Part shown: positions 8,693 through 19,642 of the stretch, one piece after another
Position numbering within the stretch: position 1 is the first letter of the stretch
Layout of the letters: each line of letters opens with the position of its first letter
Source of the DNA: Rosenbergiella nectarea
Lineage (GTDB): Bacteria; Pseudomonadota; Gammaproteobacteria; Enterobacterales; Enterobacteriaceae
NCBI RefSeq assembly: GCF_900111105.1
Contig: NZ_FOGC01000007.1
Span: forward strand, 62,001 to 126,000
DNA length: 64,000 bases
Direction of reading: 5' to 3'
Made by a program: the position numbers and the translations under genes
Notes under the pieces: model-generated
The model's input: only the letters and a program-made list of their open reading frames with translations
Told to the model about the DNA's origin: nothing
Database searches by the model: none

Positions 8693-9319
8693 TTATTTGG
8701 TACCAAAAATTTTATCGCCTGCATCACCCAATCCTGGAATGATGTATCCCTGCGCATCAAGACCTTGATCGATCGAGGCAGTGTACAGTTCCACATCGGG
8801 ATGAGCCGCTTCCAACGCAGCAATCCCCTCCGGTGCGGCGACGAGGACCAATACTTTAATCGCTTGGCAGCCGGACTGCTTTAGTAAATCGATCGTCGCA
8901 ATCATCGATCCGCCTGTTGCCAGCATTGGGTCGACGACTAACGCCATCCGCTCATCCATATTGGAGGCTAATTTTTGGAAATAGGGAACGGGCTCGAGGG
9001 TTTTTTCATCACGGTAAACGCCTACCACACTGATCCGAGCGCTAGGCACATGCTCCAGCACCCCTTCCATCATCCCTAATCCGGCACGCAGGATAGGCAC
9101 CACGGTAATTTTTTTACCTTTAATTTGCTCAATCTCAACGGGGCCGTTCCAACCGTCAACCGTGACGACTTCCGTTTCAAGAGTGGCGGTCGCTTCGTAG
9201 GTTAATAAGCTGCCGACTTCAGAGGCCAACTCGCGAAAACGCTTAGTGCTGATCTCATTCTCGCGCATTAATCCGAGTTTATGTCTTACCAGTGGGTGTT
9301 TTACTTCAACGATTTTCAT
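8693..9319 (-). CDS. upp: Uracil phosphoribosyltransferase
   Basis: Upp makes UMP from uracil and PRPP in the cytoplasm. The 208-residue protein is full length. The PRPP-binding loop is [10 protein letters not shown] (about 130-139), and the uracil-binding C-terminus [17 protein letters not shown] is intact. ATG 9319 with GGGGAG at suitable spacing corresponds to the E. coli start [10 protein letters not shown]. It forms a salvage pair with uraA and is divergent from purMN, with 236 bp between them. Confidence 0.97.
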   Translation of the reverse strand: MKIVEVKHPLVRHKLGLMRENEISTKRFRELASEVGSLLTYEATATLETEVVTVDGWNGPVEIEQIKGKKITVVPILRAGLGMMEGVLEHVPSARISVVGVYRDEKTLEPVPYFQKLASNMDERMALVVDPMLATGGSMIATIDLLKQSGCQAIKVLVLVAAPEGIAALEAAHPDVELYTASIDQGLDAQGYIIPGLGDAGDKIFGTK

Positions 9320-9476
9320 ATTTTCTCCCCGAGCCAAAAAAAACACACTGCAAAAAAATCGTCGGATTATACCGCTTTTTTGCCCTTGGCGGTATGCACA
9401 CGGCGAAAAATTGCTGGTTTCTCTGAGAGGAGATCCTTATCTTGTCTGCTTCTTACACTTCCGGCGAAACTGAGGC

Positions 9477-9492
9477 TCGCAAACGTTTGCGA
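9477..9492. promoter_or_regulatory. PurR operator of the purMN promoter
   Basis: TCGCAAACGTTTGCGA is a perfect 16-bp palindrome containing the PurR core GCAAACGTTTGC. It lies 64 bp upstream of purM; a TAGAAT -10 element follows at 9500-9505, so the operator overlaps the expected -35. PurR bound to hypoxanthine or guanine would block purMN. Confidence 0.92.
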
Positions 9493-9555
9493 CGACTGTT
9501 AGAATAGCCCTGCTCTCATTTTACTACCAACCGCAAATCGCGTGGGGATTCTGCA

Positions 9556-10593
9556 GTGACCGATAAAACCACTCTTAGTTATAAAGACGCCGGTGTTGAT
9601 ATTGATGCTGGAAATGCACTGGTTGATCGAATTAAAGGTGTTGTGAAAAAGACTCGTCGTCCTGAAGTCATGGGCGGATTAGGCGGATTTGGTGCGCTGT
9701 GTTCACTGCCGACTAAGTACCGCGAACCGGTATTAGTCTCTGGCACGGATGGCGTGGGAACCAAACTGCGTCTAGCGATGGACTTAGGCCGTCACGATAC
9801 TATCGGTATAGATCTGGTCGCGATGTGCGTCAACGATCTGGTGGTACAAGGGGCCGAACCGCTCTTTTTCTTAGATTACTATGCTACCGGCAAACTCGAT
9901 GTCGAGACGGCAGCATCGGTGATCACCGGGATCGCTGAAGGATGCCAACAATCAGGCTGCGCACTGGTTGGCGGAGAAACGGCTGAGATGCCGGGTATGT
10001 ATCACGGTGATGATTACGACGTGGCTGGATTTTGTGTCGGTGTCGTCGAAAAATCTGAAATCATCGATGGCAGCAAGGTCGGTGCGGGAGATATATTGAT
10101 TGCCCTCGGCTCGAGTGGTCCACACTCCAACGGCTACTCTCTCGTCAGAAAAATTCTGGAAGTGAGCCAGACTGATCCACTGACCGAACAACTGAACGGC
10201 CAATCCTTAGCCGATCACCTTTTAGCGCCAACGCGTATTTACGTTAAAAATACCCTCGCGTTAATCGAGAAATTCGATATCCATGCTATCGCACACCTGA
10301 CAGGCGGCGGCTTCTGGGAAAATATTCCTCGTGTACTGCCTGATAATACGCAAGCGGTGATTGATGAAAGCAGCTGGCAATGGCCGGCAGTCTTCGAATG
10401 GTTACAAAAAGCGGGCAACGTCAGCCGTCATGAAATGTACCGTACCTTCAACTGTGGTGTCGGTATGATTATCGCCTTGCCCGAGGCGGATGCCGAAGCA
10501 GCTATCGCTCACCTACAAGAATTGGGTGAGAATGCTTGGAAGATCGGTCATATCACCGAAGGCAACGAGACTGAGCAGGTCGTTATTGCATGA
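9556..10593 (+). CDS. purM: Phosphoribosylformylglycinamidine cyclo-ligase (AIR synthetase)
   Basis: PurM closes FGAM to aminoimidazole ribonucleotide with ATP, the fifth step of purine synthesis. The 345-residue protein has the two AIRS domains; the glycine-rich [10 protein letters not shown] segment, the [13 protein letters not shown] motif and the [20 protein letters not shown] region are all preserved. Translation begins at GTG 9556, as in E. coli, after GGGGA. Its last codons overlap the start of purN by 4 bp (ATGA), so the two are translationally coupled. A PurR operator lies upstream. Confidence 0.97.
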   Translation: MTDKTTLSYKDAGVDIDAGNALVDRIKGVVKKTRRPEVMGGLGGFGALCSLPTKYREPVLVSGTDGVGTKLRLAMDLGRHDTIGIDLVAMCVNDLVVQGAEPLFFLDYYATGKLDVETAASVITGIAEGCQQSGCALVGGETAEMPGMYHGDDYDVAGFCVGVVEKSEIIDGSKVGAGDILIALGSSGPHSNGYSLVRKILEVSQTDPLTEQLNGQSLADHLLAPTRIYVKNTLALIEKFDIHAIAHLTGGGFWENIPRVLPDNTQAVIDESSWQWPAVFEWLQKAGNVSRHEMYRTFNCGVGMIIALPEADAEAAIAHLQELGENAWKIGHITEGNETEQVVIA

Positions 10594-11246
10594 AACGAAT
10601 TGTTGTCCTGATCTCCGGGTCAGGCTCCAACTTGCAAGCCATCATTGATGCCTGCCAACTCGGCAGGCTCAAGGCTGAGATTGTCGCGGTATTCAGCAAT
10701 AAGGCCGACGCTTTCGGTTTACAGCGTGCGCAGCAAGCCGGTATCGCCACCGCTAGCCTCGCTATCGGTGACTATGCAGATCGTGAGGCCTTCGATCAGG
10801 CCTTACTGCAACAGATCGATAGCTATCAGCCGGACTTAGTGGTGCTGGCGGGCTATATGCGTATCTTAAGTGCTCCCTTCGTTACGCATTATCGAGGCCG
10901 GCTCCTGAATATCCACCCCTCTTTACTCCCTAAATATCCTGGCTTGCATACGCATCGTCGGGTGATTGAGAGTGGTGATAGCCATCACGGGGCAAGTGTC
11001 CATTTCGTTACCGAACAACTCGATGGTGGCCCGGTTATTCTGCAAGCCCCCATCCCTATTCTGCCCAACGATACGGAGCAGGATCTCGCTACCCGTCTGC
11101 TGAGCAAGGAACATTTGATCTATCCTCGGGTTATTCAGTGGTGGGTGGAAGGACGGGTGGACTTGAGAGAGGATCAGGCTTGTCTTGATGGACAACCGCT
11201 TGGCCCCTCGGGGGCGGATTTTACGCCCGATAAGATCGACGGTTAG
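10590..11246 (+). CDS. purN: Phosphoribosylglycinamide formyltransferase 1
   Basis: PurN transfers a formyl group from 10-formyl-tetrahydrofolate to GAR in purine synthesis. The 218 residues include the N-terminal Rossmann-like start [13 protein letters not shown], the catalytic [12 protein letters not shown] loop with Asn and His, and the aspartate of [10 protein letters not shown], so all three catalytic residues are present. It is slightly longer than the 212-residue E. coli protein at the C-terminus. It is the second gene of the purMN operon and is followed by a strong terminator. Confidence 0.96.
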   Translation: MKRIVVLISGSGSNLQAIIDACQLGRLKAEIVAVFSNKADAFGLQRAQQAGIATASLAIGDYADREAFDQALLQQIDSYQPDLVVLAGYMRILSAPFVTHYRGRLLNIHPSLLPKYPGLHTHRRVIESGDSHHGASVHFVTEQLDGGPVILQAPIPILPNDTEQDLATRLLSKEHLIYPRVIQWWVEGRVDLREDQACLDGQPLGPSGADFTPDKIDG

Positions 11247-11278
11247 TTCAGTCCTGTTAAGGCTGCAGAAGAGACACT

Positions 11279-11318
11279 ACACCCCAAGGTTGACGACTCG
11301 CTTTGGGGTGTTTTTTTT
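11279..11318 (+). terminator. Terminator of purMN
   Basis: A ten-base stem (ACACCCCAAG pairing with CTTTGGGGTGT, one bulge) is followed by eight T's, 33 bp after the purN stop. Confidence 0.9.
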
Positions 11319-11572
11319 GGATAGAACTCCGAGCAATTGATGTGAACTCGTCGATTCCTAACTTCATGGATGCTTCTACTCATCTATGATCACTTCGATT
11401 CTTTGCACAAGACACTCCTTAAACATAGGTTTATGCCTATATCTTATCGATGAAGCGTTCGGTTTAAATCGGGGCTAATACAACAATATAATAATTCCTC
11501 AAATATTATAAACCCAAAGAAGGGTCTCAAGGCCTTTCTTTAACCACACGAGTGTATTCCCTTTTCTATTGG

Positions 11573-11972
11573 TTACGCTCTCACGTTCCAATCGTCTGTA
11601 TATTGCACATTACTCTCGACATAACGCCAAGTGATTTTATCGTACCTCAAGGAAACTGACTCCATGTGATTGATCTGCGAGTTGCCCAGCATGGTTGATG
11701 CGATACCAGCGAATCTCTGCACTTTTCAGCGTCTGACCAGTCGCGACTGCCTGGTAAAGATAAGGGCTGGAACTATCAAACTCTTTTTCAATCATCATTG
11801 GAGAATGGGCACGCTTACCAGTGATCTTACCGTTGGCACTGTCTACCGGAATGTTTACACCATGGCTAAATCCAACAATCTCAATACACCCTTCACGGTC
11901 CTGAACGTCTACAGATCCTTTGATCTCTGCACCACCATCGTCTTTAAGCCACATATAAGCGGGAATAGGCAT
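11573..11972 (-). pseudogene. hcp: hcp, type VI secretion tube protein, with internal deletion and frameshift
   Basis: ATG 11972 follows AAAGGAG and opens MPIPAYMWLKDDGGAEIKG, the N-terminus of the enteric Hcp family that forms the T6SS inner tube and carries effectors. After SAEIRWYRINHAGQ the reading frame changes and stops at 11637. The minus-strand frame shifted by one base restores the Hcp C-terminus: HMESVSLRYDKITWRYV and then the end at a TAA at 11573. About 85 bp are therefore missing relative to the usual roughly 160-residue protein, and the deletion also shifts the frame. The product would lack the last strands of the ring-forming beta-barrel. It starts one base after the stop of the upstream immunity-like gene. 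Confidence 0.8.
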
Positions 11973-11973
11973 T

Positions 11974-12498
11974 CTACAAACTCCTTTTGTTTGTGATTTT
12001 CTTCTTGATGAACCCGTAGCAAGCAATCGTTAGTAACAGGTTAAAGGCTATAATTGCCGCTATAATGAAAGTCGGATATGTTTCCCCGTAGGGAAAGACA
12101 GATTGATAGGGTATAAAGCGGAATAACACCCAAAAAAGAAAAGTAAAACCGAATATTTTCACATACCGTCTTAACGTGGATATAGCCCACTCTTTCGGAA
12201 GTCCTGACAGATCAACGTTGCGTGTAATTGTGTTGTAAGCAGTAATAATCGCACTTAGGATCGGCACGCTGATAAGGATGTTGATCAAAATACCACAGTA
12301 ATCACGAAGCGATTCCCACACTTCTAAATCAGGCTCGCCCAATATGAAGCGAGTAATTTTGCTGGCACTCTGGAAATCGAGTAAACCTATAAGTGGTTCA
12401 ACTAAACTGTCATAGGGAATTACCTTTACAACGATTAGCATAACGACGGTGAACAATGCTATTTTGATAAACAAACTAAGGCCATGTTTTTTTGCCAT
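11974..12498 (-). CDS. Four-helix membrane protein, candidate immunity protein for the Tlde1 effector
   Basis: The 174-residue product has hydrophobic segments at about residues 8-27, 68-90, 112-133 and 139-161, so it is a predicted inner-membrane protein. I do not recognise a named family. It overlaps the end of the L,D-transpeptidase effector gene by 23 bp and precedes hcp by one base, so all three are probably translationally coupled. Effectors of this kind act on peptidoglycan in the periplasm and need a self-protecting partner encoded next to them, so an immunity role is inferred from position. ATG 12498 has GAGGTG upstream; a TTG two codons earlier is possible. Confidence 0.7.
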   Translation of the reverse strand: MAKKHGLSLFIKIALFTVVMLIVVKVIPYDSLVEPLIGLLDFQSASKITRFILGEPDLEVWESLRDYCGILINILISVPILSAIITAYNTITRNVDLSGLPKEWAISTLRRYVKIFGFTFLFWVLFRFIPYQSVFPYGETYPTFIIAAIIAFNLLLTIACYGFIKKKITNKRSL

Positions 12499-12994
12499 TG
12501 GCAATCACCTCAATAGTGCCATATGCCTGCAATTTCCTCATGCAAGGAACGTCGATTTTCTGAGTTCGCAGTAGAGCATTGCGTAGCATAGCAAAATCTG
12601 CATCGTGCGGCAGAGTGATACAACCTTCTGAGACAACCCCGGGATGTAAACGGAAGTTACCGCGCTTAACACCTTCTATCCATGTGTAATCGTCGATCCC
12701 CCAATCATCCCGCCATAGTACAAACCATTGCGAATGTTTGAACGTAGCGCCCCTGGCAAAGTAATTATAGATATCCCGAAGCCCAGTATTTACCTGTGAT
12801 TTGAGTCCACCTTCTGGACGGTCAACAATCCAGTATTTACCCGCTGGCACTGGTCCCATTTTAGGGATCATTCCACATGCTCCACGATTACGGTATGCAC
12901 CATCACCAGAGAACGCTAAAAACGTGCCACCCCCCGGAAATGATAAAGGAGAGTAATGTCCATCATTGATGATAAACTTTCCATGTAGAGCCAT
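12476..12994 (-). CDS. Tlde1-family L,D-transpeptidase T6SS effector (DUF2778)
   Basis: Tlde1 effectors are delivered by type VI secretion into the periplasm of rival bacteria and attack or mis-modify peptidoglycan peptides. The 172-residue protein carries the family signature RLHPGVVSEGCITLP (about 117-131), where H, S, G and C follow the L,D-transpeptidase-like HxxS...SxGC pattern with the catalytic Cys. An N-terminal FSGDGAYRNRGACG motif and PVPAGKYWIVDRPEGG are also typical of DUF2778. No signal peptide is present, consistent with transport inside the Hcp tube. GGGTGG lies upstream of ATG 12994. The downstream membrane protein is its likely immunity partner. No other T6SS structural gene is in the window. 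Confidence 0.85.
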   Translation of the reverse strand: MALHGKFIINDGHYSPLSFPGGGTFLAFSGDGAYRNRGACGMIPKMGPVPAGKYWIVDRPEGGLKSQVNTGLRDIYNYFARGATFKHSQWFVLWRDDWGIDDYTWIEGVKRGNFRLHPGVVSEGCITLPHDADFAMLRNALLRTQKIDVPCMRKLQAYGTIEVIANGKKTWP

Positions 12995-13139
12995 AAACCA
13001 CCCAATACCCTTTGAGATTTTGTGGGTATAATACGCCTTGTTTAGTTGGTGCTCCAGACTAACTCTCTTATTTAGGTAATAGTGTCATTATGCGCTGTGT
13101 CGGTTATACCAATAGGGATCATTAATGGCACTGTAAATC

Positions 13140-13535
<396 letters not shown>

Positions 13536-13753
13536 TGAGAGAGTGATGCAAAGACTCGATAAAAGCTTATTTCATCTAAAGACGGAGAAAAACATTGTCG
13601 GACGTTCAAAAAGCCGCCTATCTTAATAGTCGGCTATTCATCACGACATCTAGCCAAGCACTAAAGACTGAGCCCCCAAAAACTGAACTCAGTCCTTACT
13701 TTATTTAATCACCCACTTCTCGCAGGCAATTTACTTGAACATGCCTTTAACCG

Positions 13754-14947
13754 CTACTTGGCTAAATTAACAAAACGAATATGCGTTGGCGTACCGATTT
13801 GCAAGGTTGCACCCGTTGGTGACAGCTCACCGGTCTCGAGATCGCGCGCAAACTCCACGACGTTATTCGAGTAAACGTTCGCCACGAACAGATAACGACC
13901 CGTCGCATCAAAGGTAAAGTCGCGCGGCTCTACGCCACCTGCGGAATAGGTCTTGGACGCAGAAAGTTTTCCTGTCGCCTTATCCACCGCATAACGAACA
14001 ATCTGGTTTTTCTCGCCACGGTTGCCTACATATAAGAAACGACCATCTGGCGACAGTGACAGACCTGCTCCACTCATATCGCCTGGCTTAGTCGAGTCGG
14101 TCAGCTTCTCAGATTGCAGTAGCTCAGTCTTACCTTGGTTAAAAGAGTAAACCTTAACCTGGGCCGACATCTCTGTAGTGATATAGAGGTATTTCCCATC
14201 GGCGGAGAATAGGCTATGACGTGGGCCATCCCCTTCTGGGAAGTTAATCGTCTTATCGGCCAGTAAGCTGAAAGGCTCTTTCGCTTTCGCATCGTAGTGG
14301 TAGACGTGGATCTTGTCCGCGCCCAAGTCGGCGGCTAACACATATTGGCCATCAATACTGAACGTGACGGAGTGTGCATGCCCGGAGGATTGACGTTCGG
14401 CGACTTTATTGCTGCCTTGGTTGTAAGGGAAGAATTGCTGAGTCTTTCCTAGGCGGCCATCACTCTGTACAGGAATGGCGCTCACACCCGCTTGGCCGTC
14501 TTTCGCCGAGTAATTCGCCACGAGTAGATAGCGTCCATCGCGGCTTAGTGCGGAATGGGTCGGGTGCATACCGCTGCTGTCGATGGTGTTTAGTAAGGTT
14601 AGCTCACCATTTTTTCCTAAATGGTATGCACTCACCTTTCCGTCATCGACTTCGTTAACCACATAGACGCGCTGGTGTGGGGCATCGATCGTTAACCATG
14701 AAGGGCTCTCTGCTGGCGTTAAGGCAATCGGCATCATGCTGCCGTTGGCCGAAAGACGCACAGTGTAGATGCCTTGGCTAGGATAAAAGGCTTTCTGAAC
14801 GCGAGCGCCCTGCGCTTCGCCGGTCCAAGAGCCGACTAAAAAGGTTTGTTCAGCCACGGCAGGTTGTTGGTTTAATAATCGCGCTTCGTCGGCGCTGGCT
14901 GCGTGGTTGAAAATCAATGCGGCGGTAATCCCTAGGTATTTTTTCAT
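13754..14947 (-). CDS. Exported lactonase-family beta-propeller protein
   Basis: The 397-residue protein has a signal peptide (residues 1-19, ending ASADEA) and then a series of beta-propeller blades with the repeated HPTHSALSRDGRYLLVANYS and DGPRHSLFSADGKYLYITTE pattern of the lactonase / 6-phosphogluconolactonase-like family (PF10282). Family members hydrolyse sugar lactones, and some are periplasmic with unknown substrates; this one is predicted to be exported, so a cytosolic pentose-phosphate role is unlikely. ATG 14947 is preceded by AGGAGA. It stands alone, convergent with nothing and divergent from ppk. Confidence 0.85.
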   Translation of the reverse strand: MKKYLGITAALIFNHAASADEARLLNQQPAVAEQTFLVGSWTGEAQGARVQKAFYPSQGIYTVRLSANGSMMPIALTPAESPSWLTIDAPHQRVYVVNEVDDGKVSAYHLGKNGELTLLNTIDSSGMHPTHSALSRDGRYLLVANYSAKDGQAGVSAIPVQSDGRLGKTQQFFPYNQGSNKVAERQSSGHAHSVTFSIDGQYVLAADLGADKIHVYHYDAKAKEPFSLLADKTINFPEGDGPRHSLFSADGKYLYITTEMSAQVKVYSFNQGKTELLQSEKLTDSTKPGDMSGAGLSLSPDGRFLYVGNRGEKNQIVRYAVDKATGKLSASKTYSAGGVEPRDFTFDATGRYLFVANVYSNNVVEFARDLETGELSPTGATLQIGTPTHIRFVNLAK

Positions 14948-15110
14948 TAATATCTCCTAACAATTAAACAAGACTTAAGAGTGGCGTAACTCGTGGCAAT
15001 TGGCAAATAAAAATGCCTTATTAATCATCCATAGACAAATGCGGTGATTGATCGCCATAATGGCTACGAGAAATTGCAGTCTGCGTTCTGTTAAGATCAA
15101 CGGAGTCAGG

Positions 15111-17171
15111 ATGGGTCAAGAAAAGCTGTATCTAGATAAAGAAATCAGTTGGTTAGCCTTTAACGAGCGCGTGTTACAGGAAGCCGCTGATAAACGCAAT
15201 CCGCTTATTGAACGTATGCGCTTTTTAGGGATCTATTCCAGCAATTTAGAAGAATTCTACAAAGTCCGTTTCGCTGATCTAAAACGGAGAATTTTAATCG
15301 GTGAAGAGCAAGGCAGCTATAACGTTCCGCGCCACCTACTCAAGAAAATCCAACAACGGGTGGTCGTGGCGGATCAGGAGTTTGATATCCTGTATAACGA
15401 TCTGCTGTTGGAAATGGCTAGAAATCAAATATTTCTGGTTAATGAGCGCCAGCTCTCCGCGAATCAACAACATTGGTTGAAGATCTATTTTAACCAAGAG
15501 CTGCGTCAGCATGTCACCCCAATTGTCCTCAATGCCGAAACCGATTTAACCCAATTCTTGAAGGATGACTACACCTATCTCGCGGTGGAGATTATTCATC
15601 AGCAAGATCGCCAATACGCCTTACTGGAAATTCCGTCGGATAAAGTGCCGCGGTTTATCGATCTGCCTGCCGAGCCGCCTCGGCGTCGAAAGCCTATGAT
15701 CCTGCTCGATAATATCATGCGCTACTGCTTAGATGATATTTTCAAAGGCTTTTTCGATTACGACCAACTTAACGCCTATTCGATGAAGATGACCCGTGAT
15801 GCGGAATATGATCTGGTCACGGAGATGGAATCGAGTCTGCTAGAGCTAATGTCATCCAGCCTGAAACAACGTCTAACGGCCGAGCCGGTTCGTTTTGTTT
15901 ATCAACGGGATATGCCGTCCGACATGGTGTCGTTGCTGTGTGAACAGCTATCGATCACCAATTTCGACTCGATTTTACCCGGTGGTCGCTACCATAACTT
16001 TAAAGACTTTATTAAATTTCCCAATGTCGGGAAATCGAATCTCGAAAATAAAGCGCTGCCCCCTATTCGCCACAAAGGGTTCAATCCATTCCGTAATGGC
16101 TTTGATGCGATCCGTGACCGAGATATTTTGCTCTACTACCCTTACCACACGTTTGAGCATGTCTTGGAGTTCCTACGTCAGGCCTCGTTCGATCCCAGCG
16201 TCTTAGCCATCAAGATTAATATCTATCGTGTGGCTAAAGATTCTCGGATTATGGACGCGATGATCCATGCGGCGCACAACGGCAAAAAAGTGACGGTGGT
16301 GGTCGAACTCCAGGCGCGCTTCGATGAAGAAGCCAATATCTATTGGGCTAAACGCCTCACCGAAGCTGGGGTCCACGTTATTTTCTCCGCTCCCGGATTA
16401 AAAATTCACGCCAAACTCTTCTTAATCACTCGCCGAGAAGGTGACAAAGTGATCCGTTATGCGCATATCGGTACCGGTAACTTTAATGAGCGCACGGCAA
16501 GAACCTATACGGATTACTCCCTGCTCTCCAGTGATGCGCGGATCACTAATGAAGTGCGGCGGGTGTTTAACTTTATTGAAAACCCCTATCGACCGGTCCA
16601 TTTCGACTATTTAATGGTGTCACCGCAGAATACGCGCCAGACCCTCTACCGACTGATCGATACCGAAATTGCTCACGCCCAGCAAGGCCTGCCGGCAGCG
16701 ATCACCCTAAAAATTAATAATCTCGTCGATAACGGCTTAATCGATCGTCTGTACGCTGCCTCCGGGGCTGGCGTAAAAGTCAATCTATTGATCCGGGGCA
16801 TGTGCTCACTCATCCCTAATATTGAAGGGATTAGCGAAAACATTCATATCTACAGTATTATTGACCGCTTTCTTGAGCACGACCGCGTGTATGTGTTCGA
16901 AAATAATGGTGACCCGAAAGTCTTCCTTTCGTCGGCAGATTGGATGACACGCAATATTGATAACCGTATCGAAGTTGCGGTGACTATCCTCGATCCCAAG
17001 GTCAAACAACAGATTTTAGAGATCATCGCGATTCTGTTTAGTGACACAGTTAAAGCAAGAATTATTGATAAAGAGTTAACAAACCGCTATCGTCCGCGCG
17101 GTAACCGCCGTAAGGTTCGGGCGCAGATTGCCATTTATAATTATATTAATACCATTGAAAACACCGACTAA
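15111..17171 (+). CDS. ppk: Polyphosphate kinase 1
   Basis: Ppk polymerises the terminal phosphate of ATP into inorganic polyphosphate at the membrane face. The 686-residue protein has the N, head, C1 and C2 domains. The two histidines that bracket the active site are visible in [11 protein letters not shown] (phosphorylated His) and [13 protein letters not shown] set the start at ATG 15111 ([11 protein letters not shown]), preceded by GGAGTCAGG, as in E. coli; the frame is open 21 codons further upstream. ppx follows after 3 bp, so the synthesis and breakdown enzymes share an operon. Confidence 0.97.
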   Translation: MGQEKLYLDKEISWLAFNERVLQEAADKRNPLIERMRFLGIYSSNLEEFYKVRFADLKRRILIGEEQGSYNVPRHLLKKIQQRVVVADQEFDILYNDLLLEMARNQIFLVNERQLSANQQHWLKIYFNQELRQHVTPIVLNAETDLTQFLKDDYTYLAVEIIHQQDRQYALLEIPSDKVPRFIDLPAEPPRRRKPMILLDNIMRYCLDDIFKGFFDYDQLNAYSMKMTRDAEYDLVTEMESSLLELMSSSLKQRLTAEPVRFVYQRDMPSDMVSLLCEQLSITNFDSILPGGRYHNFKDFIKFPNVGKSNLENKALPPIRHKGFNPFRNGFDAIRDRDILLYYPYHTFEHVLEFLRQASFDPSVLAIKINIYRVAKDSRIMDAMIHAAHNGKKVTVVVELQARFDEEANIYWAKRLTEAGVHVIFSAPGLKIHAKLFLITRREGDKVIRYAHIGTGNFNERTARTYTDYSLLSSDARITNEVRRVFNFIENPYRPVHFDYLMVSPQNTRQTLYRLIDTEIAHAQQGLPAAITLKINNLVDNGLIDRLYAASGAGVKVNLLIRGMCSLIPNIEGISENIHIYSIIDRFLEHDRVYVFENNGDPKVFLSSADWMTRNIDNRIEVAVTILDPKVKQQILEIIAILFSDTVKARIIDKELTNRYRPRGNRRKVRAQIAIYNYINTIENTD

Positions 17172-17174
17172 CTT

Positions 17175-18701
17175 ATGCCTATAAGCCAACATAGCCCTGA
17201 AAAACCTCAAGAATTTGCCGCCATAGATTTGGGATCGAACAGCTTCCATATGGTCATCGCACGCGTGGTAGATGGTGCCATTCAAGTTCTTGGCCGTTTA
17301 AAACAACGCGTTCATCTCGCTGATGCGATTACCCTTGATAATCAACTCACCGAAGAAGGTATTGAGCGTGGATTAAGTGTGCTTGCGCTCTTTGCGGAAC
17401 GCCTTCAGGGCTTTGACCCCGCCAATGTGTCGATTGTTGGCACACACACGTTACGGGTCGTCGACAACGCAGAAGAATTCCTTAAGCGTGCTGCGGATGT
17501 GATCCCGTACCCCATTGATGTGATCTCGGGGAATGAAGAAGCGCGCCTTATCTTTATGGGCGTAGAACATACCCAGCCAGAGAAAGGCCGCAAGTTAGTG
17601 ATCGATATTGGTGGCGGATCAACTGAGCTGGTGATTGGCGAAGATTTCGAACCGCAGCTTATCGAAAGTCGCCGTATGGGGTGCGTGAGTTTCAGTAAAC
17701 TCTATTTTCCCGGCGGTAAAATCAGCCCAGATAATTTCCGCCGAGCTCGCCTTGCAGCAGTCCATAAATTAGAAACCCTAGCCTGCCAGTACCGTCAAGC
17801 CGGTTGGCAAGTGGCGATGGGCGCTTCCGGCAGCATCAAAGCCGCCTGTGAAGTCTTGGCAGCGCTGGGTGAAAAAGAAAAAGTGATCACCCGCGATAGC
17901 CTCGCCTTACTCTGGGAGAAGATTAGCCATTTCGATTCTATGGATGAGCTGGAGCTACCGGGTCTTTCCGAGGATCGAAAATCAGTCTTTATCCCGGGGC
18001 TGGCGATCCTCTGCGGTATCTTCGATGCACTGCAAATTAAAGAGTTGCTCTACTCAGACGGTGCGCTGCGTGAAGGCGTTCTGTATGAGATGGAAGGTCG
18101 TTTTCGCCATCAGGATATCCGTAAACGTACCGCACTGAGTCTGGCCGAGCATTATGTCGTCGATCGCGACCAAGCCAAGCAGGTATTGGAAACCACCCGT
18201 TTACTGCACCGTCAGTGGGAAAAACAGAATCCGAAGCTGGCCAATAAAGCCCTCACCGCGTTGTTAGAGTGGGCCGCCATGTTGCATGAGGTGGGATTGA
18301 CCATCAATCACAGCGCCATGCAGCGCCATTCGGCCTATATTTTACAACACTCGAATATGCCGGGCTTTAGTCAGCAGCAGCAACTGTTACTGGCAACCCT
18401 AGTACGTTTTCATCGTAAAGGGATTAAAACCGACGATGTACCCCGTTTTACCGCGTTCAAGCGTAAGCAATTTTTACCGTTAATTTTTCTGCTACGCTTA
18501 GCCATCCTATTGAACAATCAGCGTCAAGCGACCACGCGTCCAGAAAAACTGTTACTGCATACCGACGAAGGTCACTGGACGCTGATCTTCCCGAAAGAGT
18601 ATTTCAACCAAAATGCCCTGGTGCAATTAGATTTGGAACGCGAGCAGGCCTATTGGTCTGAAGTCACCGGCTGGCAGTTGAATTTAAGCGAAGAAAAATA
18701 G
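17175..18701 (+). CDS. ppx: Exopolyphosphatase
   Basis: Ppx removes phosphate processively from the ends of polyphosphate and can also hydrolyse pppGpp. The 508-residue protein contains the ASKHA-type phosphate loops [18 protein letters not shown] near the N-terminus and [14 protein letters not shown] (about 143-156), followed by the HD-like domain ([14 protein letters not shown], about 375). It begins 3 bp after the ppk stop. The catalytic Glu expected near residue 121 lies in SGNEEARLI. Length and order are as in E. coli. Confidence 0.97.
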   Translation: MPISQHSPEKPQEFAAIDLGSNSFHMVIARVVDGAIQVLGRLKQRVHLADAITLDNQLTEEGIERGLSVLALFAERLQGFDPANVSIVGTHTLRVVDNAEEFLKRAADVIPYPIDVISGNEEARLIFMGVEHTQPEKGRKLVIDIGGGSTELVIGEDFEPQLIESRRMGCVSFSKLYFPGGKISPDNFRRARLAAVHKLETLACQYRQAGWQVAMGASGSIKAACEVLAALGEKEKVITRDSLALLWEKISHFDSMDELELPGLSEDRKSVFIPGLAILCGIFDALQIKELLYSDGALREGVLYEMEGRFRHQDIRKRTALSLAEHYVVDRDQAKQVLETTRLLHRQWEKQNPKLANKALTALLEWAAMLHEVGLTINHSAMQRHSAYILQHSNMPGFSQQQQLLLATLVRFHRKGIKTDDVPRFTAFKRKQFLPLIFLLRLAILLNNQRQATTRPEKLLLHTDEGHWTLIFPKEYFNQNALVQLDLEREQAYWSEVTGWQLNLSEEK

Positions 18702-18721
18702 CGCTTTACGCTGAGGTAAGT

Positions 18722-19330
18722 ATGACAACAGGTCCAAAAGTAGAGGCTCTGCCGCCGATCGATGTGGCGGCTCCCCATCCCGAAGTCGTCGCGTTAGTAC
18801 CTCGATTGGTCGAGGGAGAGATTTTGGATCTTGGCTGTGGATCCGGTCGGCATGCTCTTTACCTGCAGCAGCAGGGCTTTCCCGTCACCGCATGGGATAA
18901 CGACCTGCAGGTCGTGCAACACTTAACGCTGCTGTGCGCCCAGGCTGCGCTTAAGGGACTCACTGTTGCAACGCCCGATCTGAATCATCACCGGTTTAAT
19001 GGCCAGTACCACGCTATTCTGGCAGTGGACACCTTAATGTATTTGGAACCCTCGGTCATTGCTCAGTTAATTGCCGATATGCAAGCAGCCACCCTTAAAG
19101 GGGGATACAACCTTATCGTCTGCCCGATGCGCGACGAACAGCAAACAAGCCCGGTCGAGTTCCCGTTTAGCTTCAGTTCAGGCGAGTTAAGCCATTATTA
19201 TCGGCGTTGGCATATTGTTCATTATCATGAAAAGCTGGCGACTTGGACACCTCCCACCTCGCCGACTGAACCGATATCGCTACGCTTTGCAACCTTATTG
19301 GCGCAAAAAATCTCAATTAAAGAGTTGTAA
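18722..19330 (+). CDS. tehB: TehB-like SAM-dependent methyltransferase
   Basis: TehB proteins methylate tellurite or related metalloid compounds using S-adenosylmethionine, and the substrate here is not certain. The 202-residue product has the SAM motif ILDLGCGSGRHALYL (about 34-48), the acidic motif II in WDNDLQ, and the TehB-specific stretches GGYNLIVCPM and GELSHYYRRW close to the C-terminus. It lies 20 bp after ppx, with GAGG upstream, so it is probably co-transcribed. E. coli has pdeF at this place instead. Confidence 0.82.
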   Translation: MTTGPKVEALPPIDVAAPHPEVVALVPRLVEGEILDLGCGSGRHALYLQQQGFPVTAWDNDLQVVQHLTLLCAQAALKGLTVATPDLNHHRFNGQYHAILAVDTLMYLEPSVIAQLIADMQAATLKGGYNLIVCPMRDEQQTSPVEFPFSFSSGELSHYYRRWHIVHYHEKLATWTPPTSPTEPISLRFATLLAQKISIKEL

Positions 19331-19389
19331 TCTTTCGGGGGGAAGATGCGGGTTACTGTCTTCCCTCCGCTAACCATGGAACCTTTTTG

Positions 19390-19590
19390 ATGAATAACTC
19401 ACCCTTAAGTCGTCAGAAAAAGAAAAGCGGATCATTGATTCGAATTGTCTTCTGGTTAAGTCTAGTATTATTGGTAGCACGACTGATATGGGTCCTCCCT
19501 GCTGCGTTCGACCATCACCAGGCTAAACAGCAAAGTGCCGGAGCGGAACCGAAGGTCTCAGCCCCTTCTCAGGCTACGCCTAGCCCCTAA
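19390..19590 (+). CDS. yfgG: YfgG-like small inner-membrane protein (DUF2633)
   Basis: The 66-residue protein has a basic N-terminus, one membrane helix (RIVFWLSLVLLVARLIWVL, about 18-36) and a polar Pro/Ala-rich tail beginning DHHQAKQQS, the layout of E. coli YfgG, which also carries an HHQ.K motif after its helix. YfgG is reported to help metal (nickel, cobalt) tolerance; this is family knowledge, not seen here. The position after ppx agrees with E. coli. I prefer ATG 19390 over the TTG just upstream. Confidence 0.75.
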   Translation: MNNSPLSRQKKKSGSLIRIVFWLSLVLLVARLIWVLPAAFDHHQAKQQSAGAEPKVSAPSQATPSP

Positions 19591-19642
19591 TTTATGACAG
19601 TAAGGATACCTTAGCCCTGCTGAGAATCACAAAGGATGTAAT

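Noticed and set aside
9246-9502. Two plus-strand frames between upp and purM
   Set aside because: They overlap the upp start, the PurR operator and the purM promoter and have no family similarity.
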